Assembly (NCBI RefSeq): GCF_049243985.1
Contig: NC_135375.1
Span: 55,820,674-55,884,673 of the forward strand
Source of the DNA: Paroedura picta
Lineage: Eukaryota > Chordata > Lepidosauria > Squamata > Gekkonidae
Direction: 5' to 3'
Length of the DNA: 64,000 nt
Numbering within the stretch: the first letter of the stretch is position 1; each line of letters starts with the position of its first letter. The notes beneath the pieces are model-generated. The model was not told the DNA's origin and made no database searches. It worked only from the letters and a program-made list of their open reading frames with translations. A program made the position numbers and the translations under genes. Shown here piece after piece: positions 1 to 13,082 of the stretch.

Positions 1-1180
1 GCTTCAGCTCCTATGGTTCCAGGGACAAAACAGAAGTCTTGGTCCCAATCACCCACATTATTTACTAAATGCTGTACATCAGAACCACCTTTAAAAGCCC
101 ATTCGAAGGGGACAGCATACGAAGTCGTATTGGTCCCACTCCAAGATGTCCCTGGAGTTGGCTGTGTTTTTTGGTTCCATCTGTACTACTTTAGATTGTG
201 GCTCAATGAAGAAAATTCTCCCCTTTGTGAATTCCTTCTTCACATGCCTCTTCCCTAGCTTTTTTATATTCAAAAGGGAAGATAGAGCCTGGCCAAAGTG
301 TAATGGCAGTCCCAATGGTAAGCTGTCTATTAGAACCACCTTCTCCAGCCTCTACTGACTCCTCCATGGCAAAATAATTATTACTTTCCATCTCCTTGAC
401 TGAAGAAGTGGGGTGATTGGCAACAGTCAGTACATTCGGAACTGAAGCTTTCAACCTGTGGGAATAAAGAGGTTGCAGGACCCCTGATGTGGTACCATTT
501 TGCGATGCCTGTCCCCAACTCATCATGAGACATTCCGATTCTGAAGAAGAGGCCTGGCTTTACCAGGCCAGGTTATGGAGTCGTAAGACAACTGTGCTGC
601 CAACAGGGAGATGGTATAGCTGGTTTTTCTAGCTTATATGGACAGTGGGGATGGGCTGGAACAGGCTCAAAAGACAGAGCAGTTCTACCTACAAATTGAG
701 CTGCTGCAGAAAAAATAGGTTGAAAGCATATGTCACACTCAAAATTCAAGGTCAGGGCAGGCAAAATTTCGTTAAATCTGGTAACAGTCCAGGAGTTGGG
801 TCAGGTAGTATTCAGCAGACTTATTAGTCCAATCTGAGGTCAGAATAGGTATTAATCAGCCAGAGCAGGTTAACCACTAGCACCAATAACAAAGGAAACA
901 CACATGGTGCCCCCGCAAAGCCTGAACTTTTTTTTGCAGTCTTTATAGGCAAGTGCTGTGCTGGTTTTAGGTCTGCAATTACTTATGCTCCAGTTGCCCG
1001 TGTGTCAAGTTTCTTCTTGTGATAAGGTACTCAAGTGTCCTAATTGGTCCTTGTATTGTGGCGCAAGCTAAGCCTTGTGTCTCTTATCCCTACGTTAACT
1101 TCTTTGTTCCAGGGGCTACTGGGTTTCTGATGAATTACTTTCCATTTCCTCTTCCCACTTGATGGTAGGAACGCTATCCT
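1..1180. other. Unassigned stretch, perhaps an old retroelement remnant
   Basis: No host exon was found. The minus strand has overlapping open stretches of 80-107 codons (for example 203-526) that could be remains of a retroelement protein, but I cannot name a family. No direct or inverted terminal repeats were recognised. Confidence 0.2.
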
Positions 1181-1186
1181 CACTTA

Positions 1187-1520
1187 GACCCATTATGCAC
1201 GGGGGTTTTAGCGCACATTCGGGGTGGAATGGCGGCGACTAAAATCACGGATAACGCACGGAGCCGGCTGCAACCGGCTACAGCTTCGGTGCATGCCGCC
1301 GAAAAAGCCGCGTCAGTGAAACGCGGAAGAAAGCGCAGCTTCTGGGTGAGCGGGGCGCAACCAGAAGCGGCGCCCGGATCGGCGCGTGCATAATCGGTTA
1401 CTCTGGGTTTTGCCGCCGTCGCGCCCCGCCCCGTGTATAACCGGTATGCGTCGCGTCTTCCCCCTCCGCGTTTTCCATGTGACCCGAAATCGCCGTTTCG
1501 GCGGCCGTGCATAATGGGCC
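1187..1520 (+). mobile_element. Harbinger-like MITE, copy 1 (334 bp)
   Basis: The ends are inverted repeats (GACCCATTATGCACGG at left; the right end reads as GGCCCATTATGCACGG in reverse). TTA flanks both sides (1184-1186 and 1521-1523), fitting the 3-bp TWA target duplication of PIF/Harbinger. The interior is strikingly GC- and CpG-rich with self-complementary segments. It has no coding capacity. A second copy of identical length lies at 31879-32212. Confidence 0.75.
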
Positions 1521-1691
1521 TTACAGATCGTATTTTGTCAGGTTGTTCGCTGTCAGGATTGCTGCCTGTGTCAGAAGCTTGCTTCTGGTATTTTTCATTC
1601 ATCCTTCATAGGGTGCTTCTCATATAGAGGGCTTACTCATGACAGCAGTCTCCCCATTGGTCCCAGGTTCAGACCTTCCATCACAGGGCTG

Positions 1692-1745
1692 TCTAAACCA
1701 TAGCTCTCCAGATGTCCATGGACAACAATTGCCATGAGCCCCTGT
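1692..1745 (+). mobile_element. Fragment of a hAT-like MITE
   Basis: Diverged remnant of the same family as 2840-2977 (shared ctccagatgtccatgga core). Both ends are missing. Confidence 0.5.
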
Positions 1746-1789
1746 TGGGGATCCTGATCTGATTTCACCTAATGAAGATTTAAAGTTCT

Positions 1790-2175
1790 ATGCTGAACTT
1801 TACATTTGTATTGAACTTCATTTTATTCAGTTTAGCCTACTTCTCAAGCCTATCAAGATCATCCTGTATTCTGTTGCTGTCTTCAGTTGTGTTGGCTACC
1901 AGTTTAGTATCATCTGCAAATTTAATAAATATCCCCTCTAATCCCTCATCCAAATCATTTATAAATATGTTGAACAACACAGGCCCCAGGACAGATCCTT
2001 GGGGTACTCCACTTGTCACTCTTTTCCAAGAAGATGCTGAACCATTAACAAGTACCCTCTGCGTACGATTTGTCAACCAGTTATTGATCCACCTGACAGA
2101 ATTAGGATCCCTACCGCATTTTACCAACTTGTGAACAAGTATATCATGTGGAACCTTATCAAAAGTTTTTTGAAG
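1790..2175 (-). mobile_element. CR1 LINE fragment, reverse-transcriptase domain
   Basis: The minus strand reads [42 protein letters not shown] and [11 protein letters not shown], the fingers/palm core including the FADD catalytic motif of CR1 reverse transcriptase. It is truncated on both sides. The closest relative in the window is the interrupted CR1 at 51829-56230. Confidence 0.85.
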
Positions 2176-2839
2176 AGATAGTTAACTTTTCCCTACCACA
2201 AACCCCTATTGTATTGAAATAGTCCTTGTCATATCTCAGCTCATGCAGGCCCGATTTGAGCCACTTGGGTTATGCAGTTTGCAACTCCTGTCTTGCAAGG
2301 TCACGTTTTTGGTCCCAGTTAGCTTAACCAGAATTGAAAAGGAACTGGCAGCTTTGAGAGCTGACCATCCATTTATTACTTTTCAGGCCAAGGTAGTTTC
2401 TAATTTCCATCTGTTTTCTTCTGGGTTTTTTCCCAACCCTCACTTTAGGCATGGAAGGAACTCTACACTTCTTAGATGTTAAGATATCTTTATTATTTTA
2501 CCTAGACTGAACAAGGGATTTTGGCAGTCCCCAAGTTGTATGCTACTTATTTTTTTAAGGTGCTGGTAAATCAGCTTTTACTGAAGTTTGCATAGAACAG
2601 GTTGTATGCTGCTTATGAGTGTACATTTGGCTAAAGCTAAAGTTATTATTTGTGCTGATTACAGATTCTCTGATCTGGTCAGCTTCTGGTATAGCTAAGC
2701 CTGAAAACCAATTTTTTCAGCTTTTATTCAGGGATATTCAGCTATACTGATCAGGTGGGGTCACATGGAGCTCTCAGTGTATCTTATTCGCCTGCAAGTC
2801 TTTTGTAGATCTCTTGTTAATGTATCTTATTCTCCATAT

Positions 2840-2977
2840 CAGGGGTAGTCAAACTGCGGCCCTCCAGATGTCCATGGACTACAATTCCCAGGAGCCCCCT
2901 GCCAGTGAATGCTGGCAGGGGGCTCCTGGGAATTGTAGTTCATGGACATCTGGAGGGCCGCAGTTTGACTACCCCTG
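2840..2977. mobile_element. Palindromic hAT-like MITE with 8-bp target duplication
   Basis: A 138-bp near-perfect palindrome starting CAGGGGTAGTC and ending GACTACCCCTG, flanked by CTCCATAT on both sides (2832-2839 and 2978-2985). Arms of about 65 nt are nearly identical, so it looks young. Relatives lie at 1692-1745 and 33699-33794. Confidence 0.85.
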
Positions 2978-2989
2978 CTCCATATGGTC

Positions 2990-3862
2990 CCATCTGCAGA
3001 TACCTACATTTGCTAACTAGGGCCATATAAAGCAAACAGAAATATTTCAGCAAACCCAAGCACATTCAGGCAACACTTCTCTGTCAGCCCAGCACAAGTG
3101 GATGGCGGAGGAGGAGAGAGAGCTGCGGTTTCATGAACCCGATAAGCAGAGACAGCAGAACCTCCAAGTGAGTTGAGGAGGAGAGCGTGCAAGTTATTAT
3201 TCCTCCTCCTGATTTCTGCAAAGTGAGGGTCAGAGCAGCTGTGAAGGCAAGCAGAGAGAGAGGGGACTGAGTAAGGGATGGGCAGGCAGGCTGGTGGGGA
3301 GAGGGATACGCAAGCAGGCCATGAGGTGGGGAGGGGCAATGGATGGTCATCAGCAAGAAAGAGCAGGTAAGCAAGTGTGCAAGGAGAAATGGAGAACTCA
3401 GTGTGTGTTGGCATATGGGGAGGAAGGTAGCACAGCATAAGGGGTGAGTGAGATTACCCCCTGCAAGTTTTTTCTTGGATCTCTGTGGAATTGTTGCCAC
3501 ATGGAAAGAACAGAAGCCCAAGATACTGCTGCTTCTTGAGCTAGCAGAAGTGGGAGTTCTGTATGTAAATAAGCAAGGAGGGGGACTGAGATTCTTTCCT
3601 GTGAATGCTGTGGTTCTTGCTCATGTTGCTATATTATCTATCTTACAGTTGTGAGATAAACAATTCTAGGAAATCAACTTTGGAGTCTGCTTTTAAGTTT
3701 CTACTAATAGACTTTATGGATTCAAAAATGAAGCTGTAAACATGGGGTTCGCTGTCTGGTTCCCTTCTAAACACTTCTATTTTTCTAAATCAATTTCATA
3801 TTCATATCTGTGTTTCACAGAACTCTTGTTTTTTAAAATCTGAAATCTTTTGGTTTCTTCAG
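2990..3862. other. CSNK1G3: Intron sequence before the first visible CSNK1G3 exon
   Basis: Unique-looking sequence with a purine-rich stretch around 3100-3400 (the minus strand reads as a long pyrimidine-rich open frame with no known domain). No exon coding for the kinase glycine loop was found here. Confidence 0.5.
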
Positions 3863-3932
3863 GAGCCAATGAAGTCTAGGGCACCACAGCTGCACTTGGA
3901 ATATCGATTCTACAAACAATTAGGATCTGGAG
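3863..3932 (+). CDS. CSNK1G3: CSNK1G3 exon, kinase N-lobe ([20 protein letters not shown])
   Basis: The 70-nt exon follows a ttcttcag acceptor and ends at G|gtaagt (phase 1 donor). It encodes 23 residues starting at EPMKS, directly after the AIKL that carries the catalytic lysine on the previous, unseen exon. It covers the helix C region of the N-lobe. It is the first exon of the gene inside this window. Confidence 0.96.
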
Positions 3933-6900
3933 GTAAGTATCATTGTTACAATTAGTTATAGTCAGAATTAAAAAGTGTTAAGAAAGGACTGGTAAATTAC
4001 ATATCATTGTATAGTAAAATATTGTTTTATAAAAATAGTTTTTAAATGAATATTTGTGGGTTATGTCTCATTTTTATCAGTTTAATGCCTTGGTATAAAC
4101 TAGTGATCATAAGTACATGACAGAAACTAAAGATCATTCTTTGCTTACCAGTGTATAATTAGCTCTCTAACTAAGATAAGCATTGGTCTGGAACACTATG
4201 AAGAATAAAACCTGTTCTTCACAATATTGTAGACCAGTGCTTACCTTGAAAGCATGTGTCTGTTATCGGGTGATAGTTAAAGCCGTTTGCAAGAGTTAAG
4301 CAACTTTTCTCCTGTGTTCCCCTTTCTAGGACCCTTTGTTGAGTTGAAGGGACCAATGGGCTATTAATGGATGTGGCTGCAAGATAGTGTGCAGTTTGGA
4401 CTTATATGAATGGTATCAAATGTTATTGAGACCCAAGCTGAATAGAATTTATTTAGGTAATTGGTGTCCTTAGAATATACTGCCCTTGTGGCCTACAAAT
4501 TGAACTGATTGGGCTGTCTCTTACATATGTGTTGTGTCACTGCAAAACAGTGTTGTGTGCAGTGTCCTCTGAGAACGTTAGACAGTTCTGCTGTTTAGCT
4601 GTTTAATAACTTGTTACCCCAGCAGGCTGAGGAGCCCTGACTAAAACCTTAGAAGTTAAGCAGGTCATGGTTAGTACTTTGATGGTAAACCACCAAAGAA
4701 GACTGGGGTTGGTATTAATTAATTAATTAATTCATTCATTCATTCATTCATTGTGGAGGCAGACATCTCATAGTCCTTCTGAAAAGAGAGCTTCTAATGC
4801 AGAATACAGTAGCTGGTATGTTTAGATACAGTATAATTCAAGTTAATAATCTTTTTCATATAGAATATCATAAAGTGGCTTGTGTAGATGATCAGATTGG
4901 ACATTTGATCAGACAAAATGATCAAGTATTAAAGTATTCAGAACCTAGGGAAGTTTATTTCTGAGACTGCAGATTATTCTGCAAAAATTAATAGGTATCC
5001 AGGTCAAGCCAGCAATGAGGAGGGAGCAAAGTTATCATTCCTTTCTCTTTCATCTGCAGCAGACATTTACTGTTCATGACTGTTAGTTCATGTGATCCCA
5101 GTAGTTGCAGTCTTCAGTTGAGGTCAGGGTGCGGGAGATCAGTTGGGCCCCTCTAGACTAGCAGTGGAAGCAACACTCATAAGCTGTCCCTTGAGGCACA
5201 GGGAGGGGATATTGTCAGTTGAAAGGGAAGGGGGATAGTTCTGCCGCCCGAATATTTGTTTTAATAGGAGATCGGGGTTTTAATGTATTTATGTGGGGTA
5301 TTGTTTTATGTAACCCATTGTAAGATGGCTTGACTGATAGTGGCGGGTAATGAATGTAAATAATAATGATAATAAATAATAATAATAAATAGTTTCCCTG
5401 ATCCCAGTAATCAGGCAGGGATGAAACCATGGCAAAGGTCCAGAATCCTTGCACCCTCGGATTACCGGACCCAACTCAATAAAGTTAATTTTTAAACACT
5501 GTGATTAATTATTTTAACAGTTTAGATCTTGCATAAATGTAAAAGATTCACATTCTCTGTGTCTTGGATCACCAGCAGCCAGCCTCCTGTGCCCAATCTC
5601 CACCCTGTTGTCTCTTAGTGTCCTTGCAGATAATCCCACTGCTCCTGGGGACCACCCATGTTGGGGACCACCCATGTTGGGAACCACTGGATTAGGCTCT
5701 GCTGGTTTACATTCAAATTTATCAAATAGTAGGGGGTTTATTATACAGAAAAATTAGAAAAACAGAGCACAAGAAGACACAATACTGTCTTAAATTCGAG
5801 ACAAGGAAAATGACAAAGATGAAAAAGAAAGGGTTGAGAAGATGGGGGTGGGGGAAAACCGGAAGAATGTGTGTACATTCTTATGACAAAACATTTTGCA
5901 GTTCATCTGAAATAAGGTGATGAAGAAAGAATTCTGCATAATATTTGGGAAGGCATTCCAGAGCCTTGGGCCACCTGCACTAAAGGCCGTGGTCTCCATA
6001 ACTAACTGAGGTTCTTGCCTCTTAGAAGAGGGCTTCACCTGCTGAATTTAGAGTTGTCAACAAGGTGGGAAAAAATTTCCTGCCCTTTTAATAGATGTTT
6101 GACTTGTGGAAATGGCTGTTGATGCTTTTTGTAGCTTGGAAGTAAATTACATCTCCCATTACTCCTGTCTTTAAAGGACAACACATTTTCTGTATTCCAG
6201 TTGGCAACCCTGTTTAAAACTGATAGGTGATGTTAAGCTTGCTTAATATGGAAGAAAAAATGTATTTAGTATAGATTATTATGGGTTTCTTAATAATTTT
6301 TGAACTGGCTGCTACATCCAAAGAAAATTTTTCAATCCCAAAAGCAATGAACCTATTTTTAATAGTCTGCTTTACATTGATGCTCTGAATTTAGTAAGGC
6401 AGATGTTTGGAGCAACTGACAGCATTCTTTGGATGACATTTGTCATTGGGGAGGTTTACATTCTGAGTTTTGTAGAAAGGTATAGCTATGTATTCAATAT
6501 TCCAATTTATTTTTATAGCTCAATGAAGAAGATTAGGGAGTCAAATCACACAGCAAACAGATGTGCATGTCAGACTGTTCATTAAAAGCAGCTCAAGCCT
6601 ATCTGTGACATCATTAATATTATCATTCTAGGCATTTGTATCTGGTGGATGGACTTCAATTAAGTATATGAACTCAGTTACTATTTGAGTTACTTGGAAT
6701 TATAGAAGCATCTGGTCTACCAATCTGTTCCTTTTGTAGAAGTATACTACCATGTTTTAACTCTTATGCCCATGGTGTTAAAGTTACAGTTTTGACCTTT
6801 TGCCAATTCTACTTCATATTAGCCAATAACATTTAGGGACATCAGGCCTAGGGTATGAGGTTTAGTCAGGAAGTTTACAGGAGAATCAGTCTCTTGGAGC

Positions 6901-9900
6901 TGATGTTATCTCATTGTTTGGTCACAGTGAAAATTATGTTTCACTCTCAAGATCACACAGCACCTCTCATTTTGAGCAGGAAGTAGGAGAGGAAACATCT
7001 GAACTGAGTTCATGTGCTGAGAGGTTTTATATCTATTAGGCTTTCAATACTAATATTCCAGCACATAGTTGCAATTGAAATTTGAGTATTGTTGAATGAT
7101 AAATATTAGCAAAGTAATGTGCTAGATACCCAAACATATCAAGTTGTATACTTGTGTGTGCATATTTTTTTCTATCAAGTCACTGTATATAACTACCGAC
7201 CTACTAAACTAGTATAGCAAATTAAACCACAGTTTAAATCAGCATCCTTCTAAAATTACAGGATACTCTTGAGAAAACCCCAAAGCCCTAATAGTTCAGT
7301 ACAATATTTCATAGCTACTGTGAGAGGGAAAAGAGAACTTTGAATATTTTTTTAAATTACTGCTTTCCTGAAAGTCGGCGGTATTTTCCAGAAGAACTTT
7401 GATGGTAATGAAGCCTATGAAAATAGTTTTGCAAGATGGATGTAAACCTTAAACATAATTTAGCTGACAAGTAGCATAGACTTTGTGCTTAACTATGTAA
7501 GTTTAAAGGCATTGAAGCTAATGTTATTTTTCATTTTTTTCCTAGATGGAATACCTCAGGTTTACTATTTTGGCCCTTGTGGCAAATATAATGCCATGGT
7601 GCTGGAACTACTGGGACCTAGTTTGGAAGATTTATTTGACTTGTGTGATAGGACTTTTTCTCTGAAAACTGTTCTTATGATAGCCATACAGTTGGTAAGT
7701 TATTTTTAATGGTCTTCAATTCAACATTAGCTAGATATTCTGTGAGTTTATGCCAAAAGACATGATATGCTATCATTTTAAATTATTTCAGAATTGTTCT
7801 TCCCTGTACTTCTTAATTTTATATCGATACTTGAAGATACTTCATGAAGAAAATGTTTGTACTTTCATAAATTCAAATGCTGAACACATAGGAGAGTTTT
7901 TAGTAGGAAATTGAAAAGTTGCTTAATTGCTTAATTTTGTTGCAGTCAGTCAGAATTTAATCTGCTAATCCCTAATTCCCATACTGCCTTAAATTGCTGT
8001 TGCCTAATAAGACCTGTGAGTATTCTGCAAATCTGCACTTGCTTAAGTGGAGAAGCTAGTAGGGTGTAAAGAATGCAGCCTTTTGAAAAGTCATACATTG
8101 ATATAGCAGGCAGATTATATAGATATCTGAATTGAGCTTTTCCAGGCTCATTATTCTGGTTTTCTATCAGTCCATCAAATAAATGTGTGTTAGAATAATC
8201 AGTGATTGTTACAGTTTTCCAGGGCTTGCTTTTTGTTAGGTGGGTATATTATTCTCCCCCCACCCACCCAGTGGCTTCCCTATAACATATATGGCCAAAT
8301 TTAGTATTTGAGGGAAGAGAGAACAGAATAAAAATATATTATTGTAATAGGATTGCATAACGATCACATATTCTTTTTACTAGGGATGTAATATACTAAG
8401 GATTACATTCACAATAAGTAGATAATTACTAGGGATGTGATTTGATGACAAAAAAGCCTAAGATGATAAGCAGTGATCTGATAGGTTCAAAGCTCAAACT
8501 TTATCTCTGTCACAAACTGACAGATCTGTTGTATCTTAACCACTGTTGTATCTTAACCATTCCCACCTGCTATGTAGGCCTAATAATATTGACATTTTTC
8601 AGGATGGTTGTATACAAAAAGTGCATATAAATGTTCATGATTATGGCCTATACTATTGTAGCCTAAATCAAAATATTAAGGTTTAATAAGAGGTAAACTG
8701 TCTGTCTGAGGTAAACTTCCCTTTTTAATTTGTCACATAATACTTCCCTTCCAGATAAAAAATGTAGTATTACTTAATTTTTCTTTTGTTACTACAGTCC
8801 TGTTCATTTTTAAAAACACTTATTTTCTGTTTAATAGATTTCTCGAATGGAATATGTTCATTCAAAGAATTTAATATACAGAGATGTAAAACCTGAAAAC
8901 TTCTTAATAGGACGACCAGGAAACAAAACTCAACAAATTATTCATATTATAGATTTTGGTTTGGCAAAAGAATATATAGATCCAGAGACAAAGAAGCACA
9001 TACCATACCGAGAACACAAAAGCCTTACAGGAACTGCTAGATACATGAGTATAAATACCCATTTAGGAAAAGGTATGTGTTCAAATTTAGCAGATTTGCA
9101 AGCTTTATGTGAACTATACTGTGGTAGACACTAATCACTTTTACAGAATATAATTTTTATTGAAAAATTTTGTGTCATAGATTTAGATACTTATCCCAGT
9201 AGGAACACTGCTATGAAATGTTTTTATAAATGACTACTGATTTTTCATTTTTGTGGACTATTTCACAAGGAGTTTTATTTATGACAATATATATCTTTTA
9301 AAAACCTCACCTGCATAGTTCATTCCTATACTCAATCATGTCATAGTGTTAGATATTGCCAAGGGCCAAAAAAAAACAACACATTTTCAGTTGCTTTGCC
9401 TGTGTTTGAGTTCCTTTGCAGCACAATTGGACTGCATACAAGTTTTGACACAGTCATAATGAGGCCATAGCATTCTGTAGTCTTATCCATCATTGTTTGA
9501 ATTTCAGAGACACAGATACAAATAGTTGGCTCAGATGTAATGAAAACCTTTGGTTCACTACTTGAATGGTTCTTAGAGATCCTTAGGTTTGGAATACTGT
9601 GTTGATGGAAAGAGAACAAACCCTAGTTTGTGGCTAAGACTTAATAACTATCTTTGGAATTATCCAGTTTAGGAGTTAAGTCATGATATCTGTGGTGCCA
9701 TGAGGAATAGATGGAGAGCCAGTTTGGTGTAGTGGTTAGGAGTGTGGACTTCTAATCTGGCATGCCGGGTTCGATTCTGCGCTCCCCCACATGCAATCAG
9801 CTGGGTGACCTTGGGCTCACCACGGCACTGATAAAACTGTTCTGACCGAGCAGTGATATCAGGGCTCTCTCAGCCTCACCCACCCCACAGGGTGTTTGTT

Positions 9901-12900
9901 GTGGGTAGAGGAATGGGAAGGCGACTGTAAGCCTATTTGAGCCTCCTTTGGGTAGGGAAAAGCGGCATATAAGAACCAACTCTTCTTCTTCTTCTTATGA
10001 TACTGTATGGATGAATATCATCATCATACCACATAAAATGTACATGGTCCTTCTGACAACATGCCAGCCCTCTGATAGGCCCTTGGGGTAGGCCCTCTCA
10101 CTGAGGACCAATCAGAGGGCCAGCACGTTCTCCCCCAGCCTCTGATTGGCCCTCAGTGGGAGGGCTGTCTCCCTTAACAGCTAATCAGAGGGCCAGTATG
10201 TCATTGGGAGGATGGCCCTGTCCTCTCCTGAGGCCTTGCACCTTGTGGCAGCATTCTCAGCAACTGCACACCAGGCAGGTAAATCCCTCCTTGCCACTGT
10301 GGGAGGACAGCCCAGGCCAGCTGCCTAGAGTATGTGAAACATTCCTGCAAGTGAATTGCTGCGCTGGCAACTATCTCATCCCAAGACCAGGGAATGTAAA
10401 CTCAAAATTCCATTACACATCACTACCATCACCTTGCAGTCACATTGTCCCAAATGAAATAAATTGTGAGGAATGGTGGAATGTTTCACACTTGTATGGA
10501 GACAGATGGGGCCAGCAGCAAATGGTGGGGTGGAAGCCGTTGATCACTGACATAGACAGTTGTATTTCTCCTATGTTTTTGTGAACTACAACTGAATTTG
10601 AGGGGACTGATTGGCTGTTTTGGCAAAGAATCCTATGGCTGTAGTTGGATGTGACACAGTTTACTAATTTAACAGATTGAATTTTTGCTTTATATTACCA
10701 CTGTCATGATGGTAGTTCATAGTCTGAGGAAGAGTGCCTGCACTCGAAAGCTCACACCTTGAATAAATCTTTGTTGGTCTTAAAGGACTCTGATTTTATT
10801 GTGCTACTTCAGACCAACATGGCAAAACATTTGAATCTGCTAACCCTCTGTAACTTTCTTTAATTTCTATCCTATGTGAGATGCACTCTGATCCCTCTAC
10901 TTTTCAGAAGTCAAGGAAAAAGCAACCAGTATTATAGCCGTTGCTCTTTATGTACATATGCTAATAATGCTTCCTACTTACCTTAATTCAGTTTTCATGA
11001 AATTGTCCCCTGTTAAAAAGGCTATAGGGCATAGATTTCTAAGAGGCACAAGAGGAACTAGTCCAGGATCGACCAGGGTGGCAGGAAATGAGAGCTCCCA
11101 GCCACGAGAACCCAAGCCTCAGTAGCAGGCTGGCTTAAAAAATCAGTATTTTTTTATTTGGGTCTATTGGATTCTCTCTCTCCCCCCCCCCCCCCCCCGC
11201 TTTCCTGTATTTCCGAAAAATCACAGATCTGGGATTTTTTTCAGAAATATTAAAGGGGGTGGGTGGGAAAGGGTCAAGTAGACCCAAATAGGAAAATACT
11301 TATTTTGTTTTTTTGCACACCTATATGGGCCACCTTTAGAATACAGCCATGAAATGATACATAATTTTTCCTGAAAGTAGCATACATAAATCTATCATTA
11401 CTATCCTGCTGTCTTCCAGATACTAAAATTATATTCTACCTTTTGGATTTGCATCTTTAAATCATAAAAAGAGGACTCGATTCTGAAGATGATAAGATGG
11501 CCTAGTTCTTTTCAGGAGGGGGTGGGTGAAGGAGGAGGTGGATTTTAAAAATTACTTATATAACTTTTGGGTACTTGGTGGTTAATATGTTCAATTTACC
11601 TTTTCAGAGCAAAGTAGAAGAGATGATTTGGAAGCTTTAGGTCATATGTTCATGTATTTTTTAAGAGGCAGCCTTCCATGGCAGGGTTTAAAGGTAGGGT
11701 ATCAATTCTTTGAAATTCTTCTGGTTTCCTCAAATATTACTATTCTGTAAAGTGCTTCTGAACCAGTCAATTTAATGTCTCTTCAAACTCAGGCAGATAC
11801 TTTGAAAGAACGGTATCAGAAAATTGGTGACACAAAGAGAGCAACTCCTATAGAAGTACTGTGTGAAAATTTTCCAGGTAAATCCATATTACTTAAATAC
11901 ATATTATATAGGCCCATTTCTAGTTTGAATTGATCACTGAGGGACATTCAAATTGGCCCCCTTTGTGCTGTCAGTCACATGTCTGTTTCTCATCAGCATC
12001 ATCTTGATCAAATTACCATTAAAATATTAGCAGGAGGGAGGTAGTGTTTCTTTTTTCTTACACATATTTTTCTTTACTTGCTGTTTAAGAAGTTGTGAGT
12101 CTTCTGTACTCACTTTATTATCTATATATATAAAAAGCCAATTGCTCTCTTGCTCAGGATTCCACACCTTCAGGCTTGCTGTGAAGGGAGCCTCTTAACA
12201 GCCCCTGACTGAGGCGAGTGATGTGTTTCCAGGAGCAACACAGGGGAGTCTGGGCATGAGCATGCATCCCTTTTAAGGGTGGGAAACTTTCCGTTCTGCC
12301 TAATAGCTGGATGACAGGGAGGCCACAGAAAAAAACCCTTCTTACTTGAAATACTGCTATGGCCAGCCTCGCTGCTCAAGGACAGATGCAGCCAAGCCAT
12401 GCATGTCTCTTCTCTGCAATTCTCTAACATTTGAGGCTTACCTTGCAAGATGGTTGTGCAGATGAAACTGGACGCTGTTGCAGAGGTTCTTTTGCTTCCT
12501 GTTTTATCTGCACATCAACCTTGTGCAGTAGACCTCAAGTGTTTCCTCTACACAACAACCTGCATGGGATGCCTTAAATGTTTCTTCTACACAACAACCC
12601 TGTCCACCCTCCAAAGCAGCCATTTTCGCCTGGGAGCTAATCTTTATAATCTAGAGATGAGCTGTAATTCTAGGAGCTCTCTGGGCCCTACCTGGAATTT
12701 GGCTACCCCTGGATTGGAAATATTCCTGGAGGCTTGAAGGAGGGCTGTAAAATGGTACAGTGCCTCTGCATCTACCCTCAAAAGTAGCCATTTTTACCTG
12801 CAGAGCTGATTATTATAATCTAGAGATGAGCAGCAATAGTAGAGATTCTGGTAGAGGCATGCAGGCTGAGGTTGGGGTGGAGTGGAGTGGTACAGCTGTG

Positions 12901-13045
12901 TCCATGTGGGCTATGAGCTTTGGCCAACCCTTAACAGCAACTGTTTGCATTTTGTGGCACAAACAGACAGACCAACATGGCTTCTGCAAGTTTAGAAAGT
13001 GCAAGAAGATCTAAATAAAGAATATTTACAGCCTGAAACAAGTAA

Positions 13046-13082
<37 letters not shown>

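Larger units (their letters stand above)
3933..7545 (+). other. CSNK1G3: CSNK1G3 intron
   Basis: Holds the 5S-headed SINE fragment, the simple repeat, a LINE tail-like stretch at 5215-5400, a short tandem duplication near 5660-5695 and an L2-like fragment at 5860-6040. The rest (6050-7545) is AT-rich with no recognised element. Confidence 0.7.
9073..11607 (+). other. CSNK1G3: CSNK1G3 intron
   Basis: Contains the SINE at 9714, the inverted motif cluster at 10060, repeat X at 10731 and the poly-C tract. The remainder shows nothing recognisable. Confidence 0.7.

Noticed and set aside
203-526. 107-codon minus frame near the left edge as a host exon
   Set aside because: No match to CSNK1G3 N-terminal sequence or any known domain, and several overlapping frames look equally open. 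At most a retroelement remnant.
1180-1602. 140-codon minus frame
   Set aside because: Falls in the CpG-rich Harbinger-like MITE, and the same frame recurs in the second copy at 31875-32204. A by-product of composition.
5215-5480. Possible small gene next to AT repeats
   Set aside because: Looks like a LINE tail (gtaacccattgtaagatggc, then AATAAT repeats). Not enough is left to name the family.
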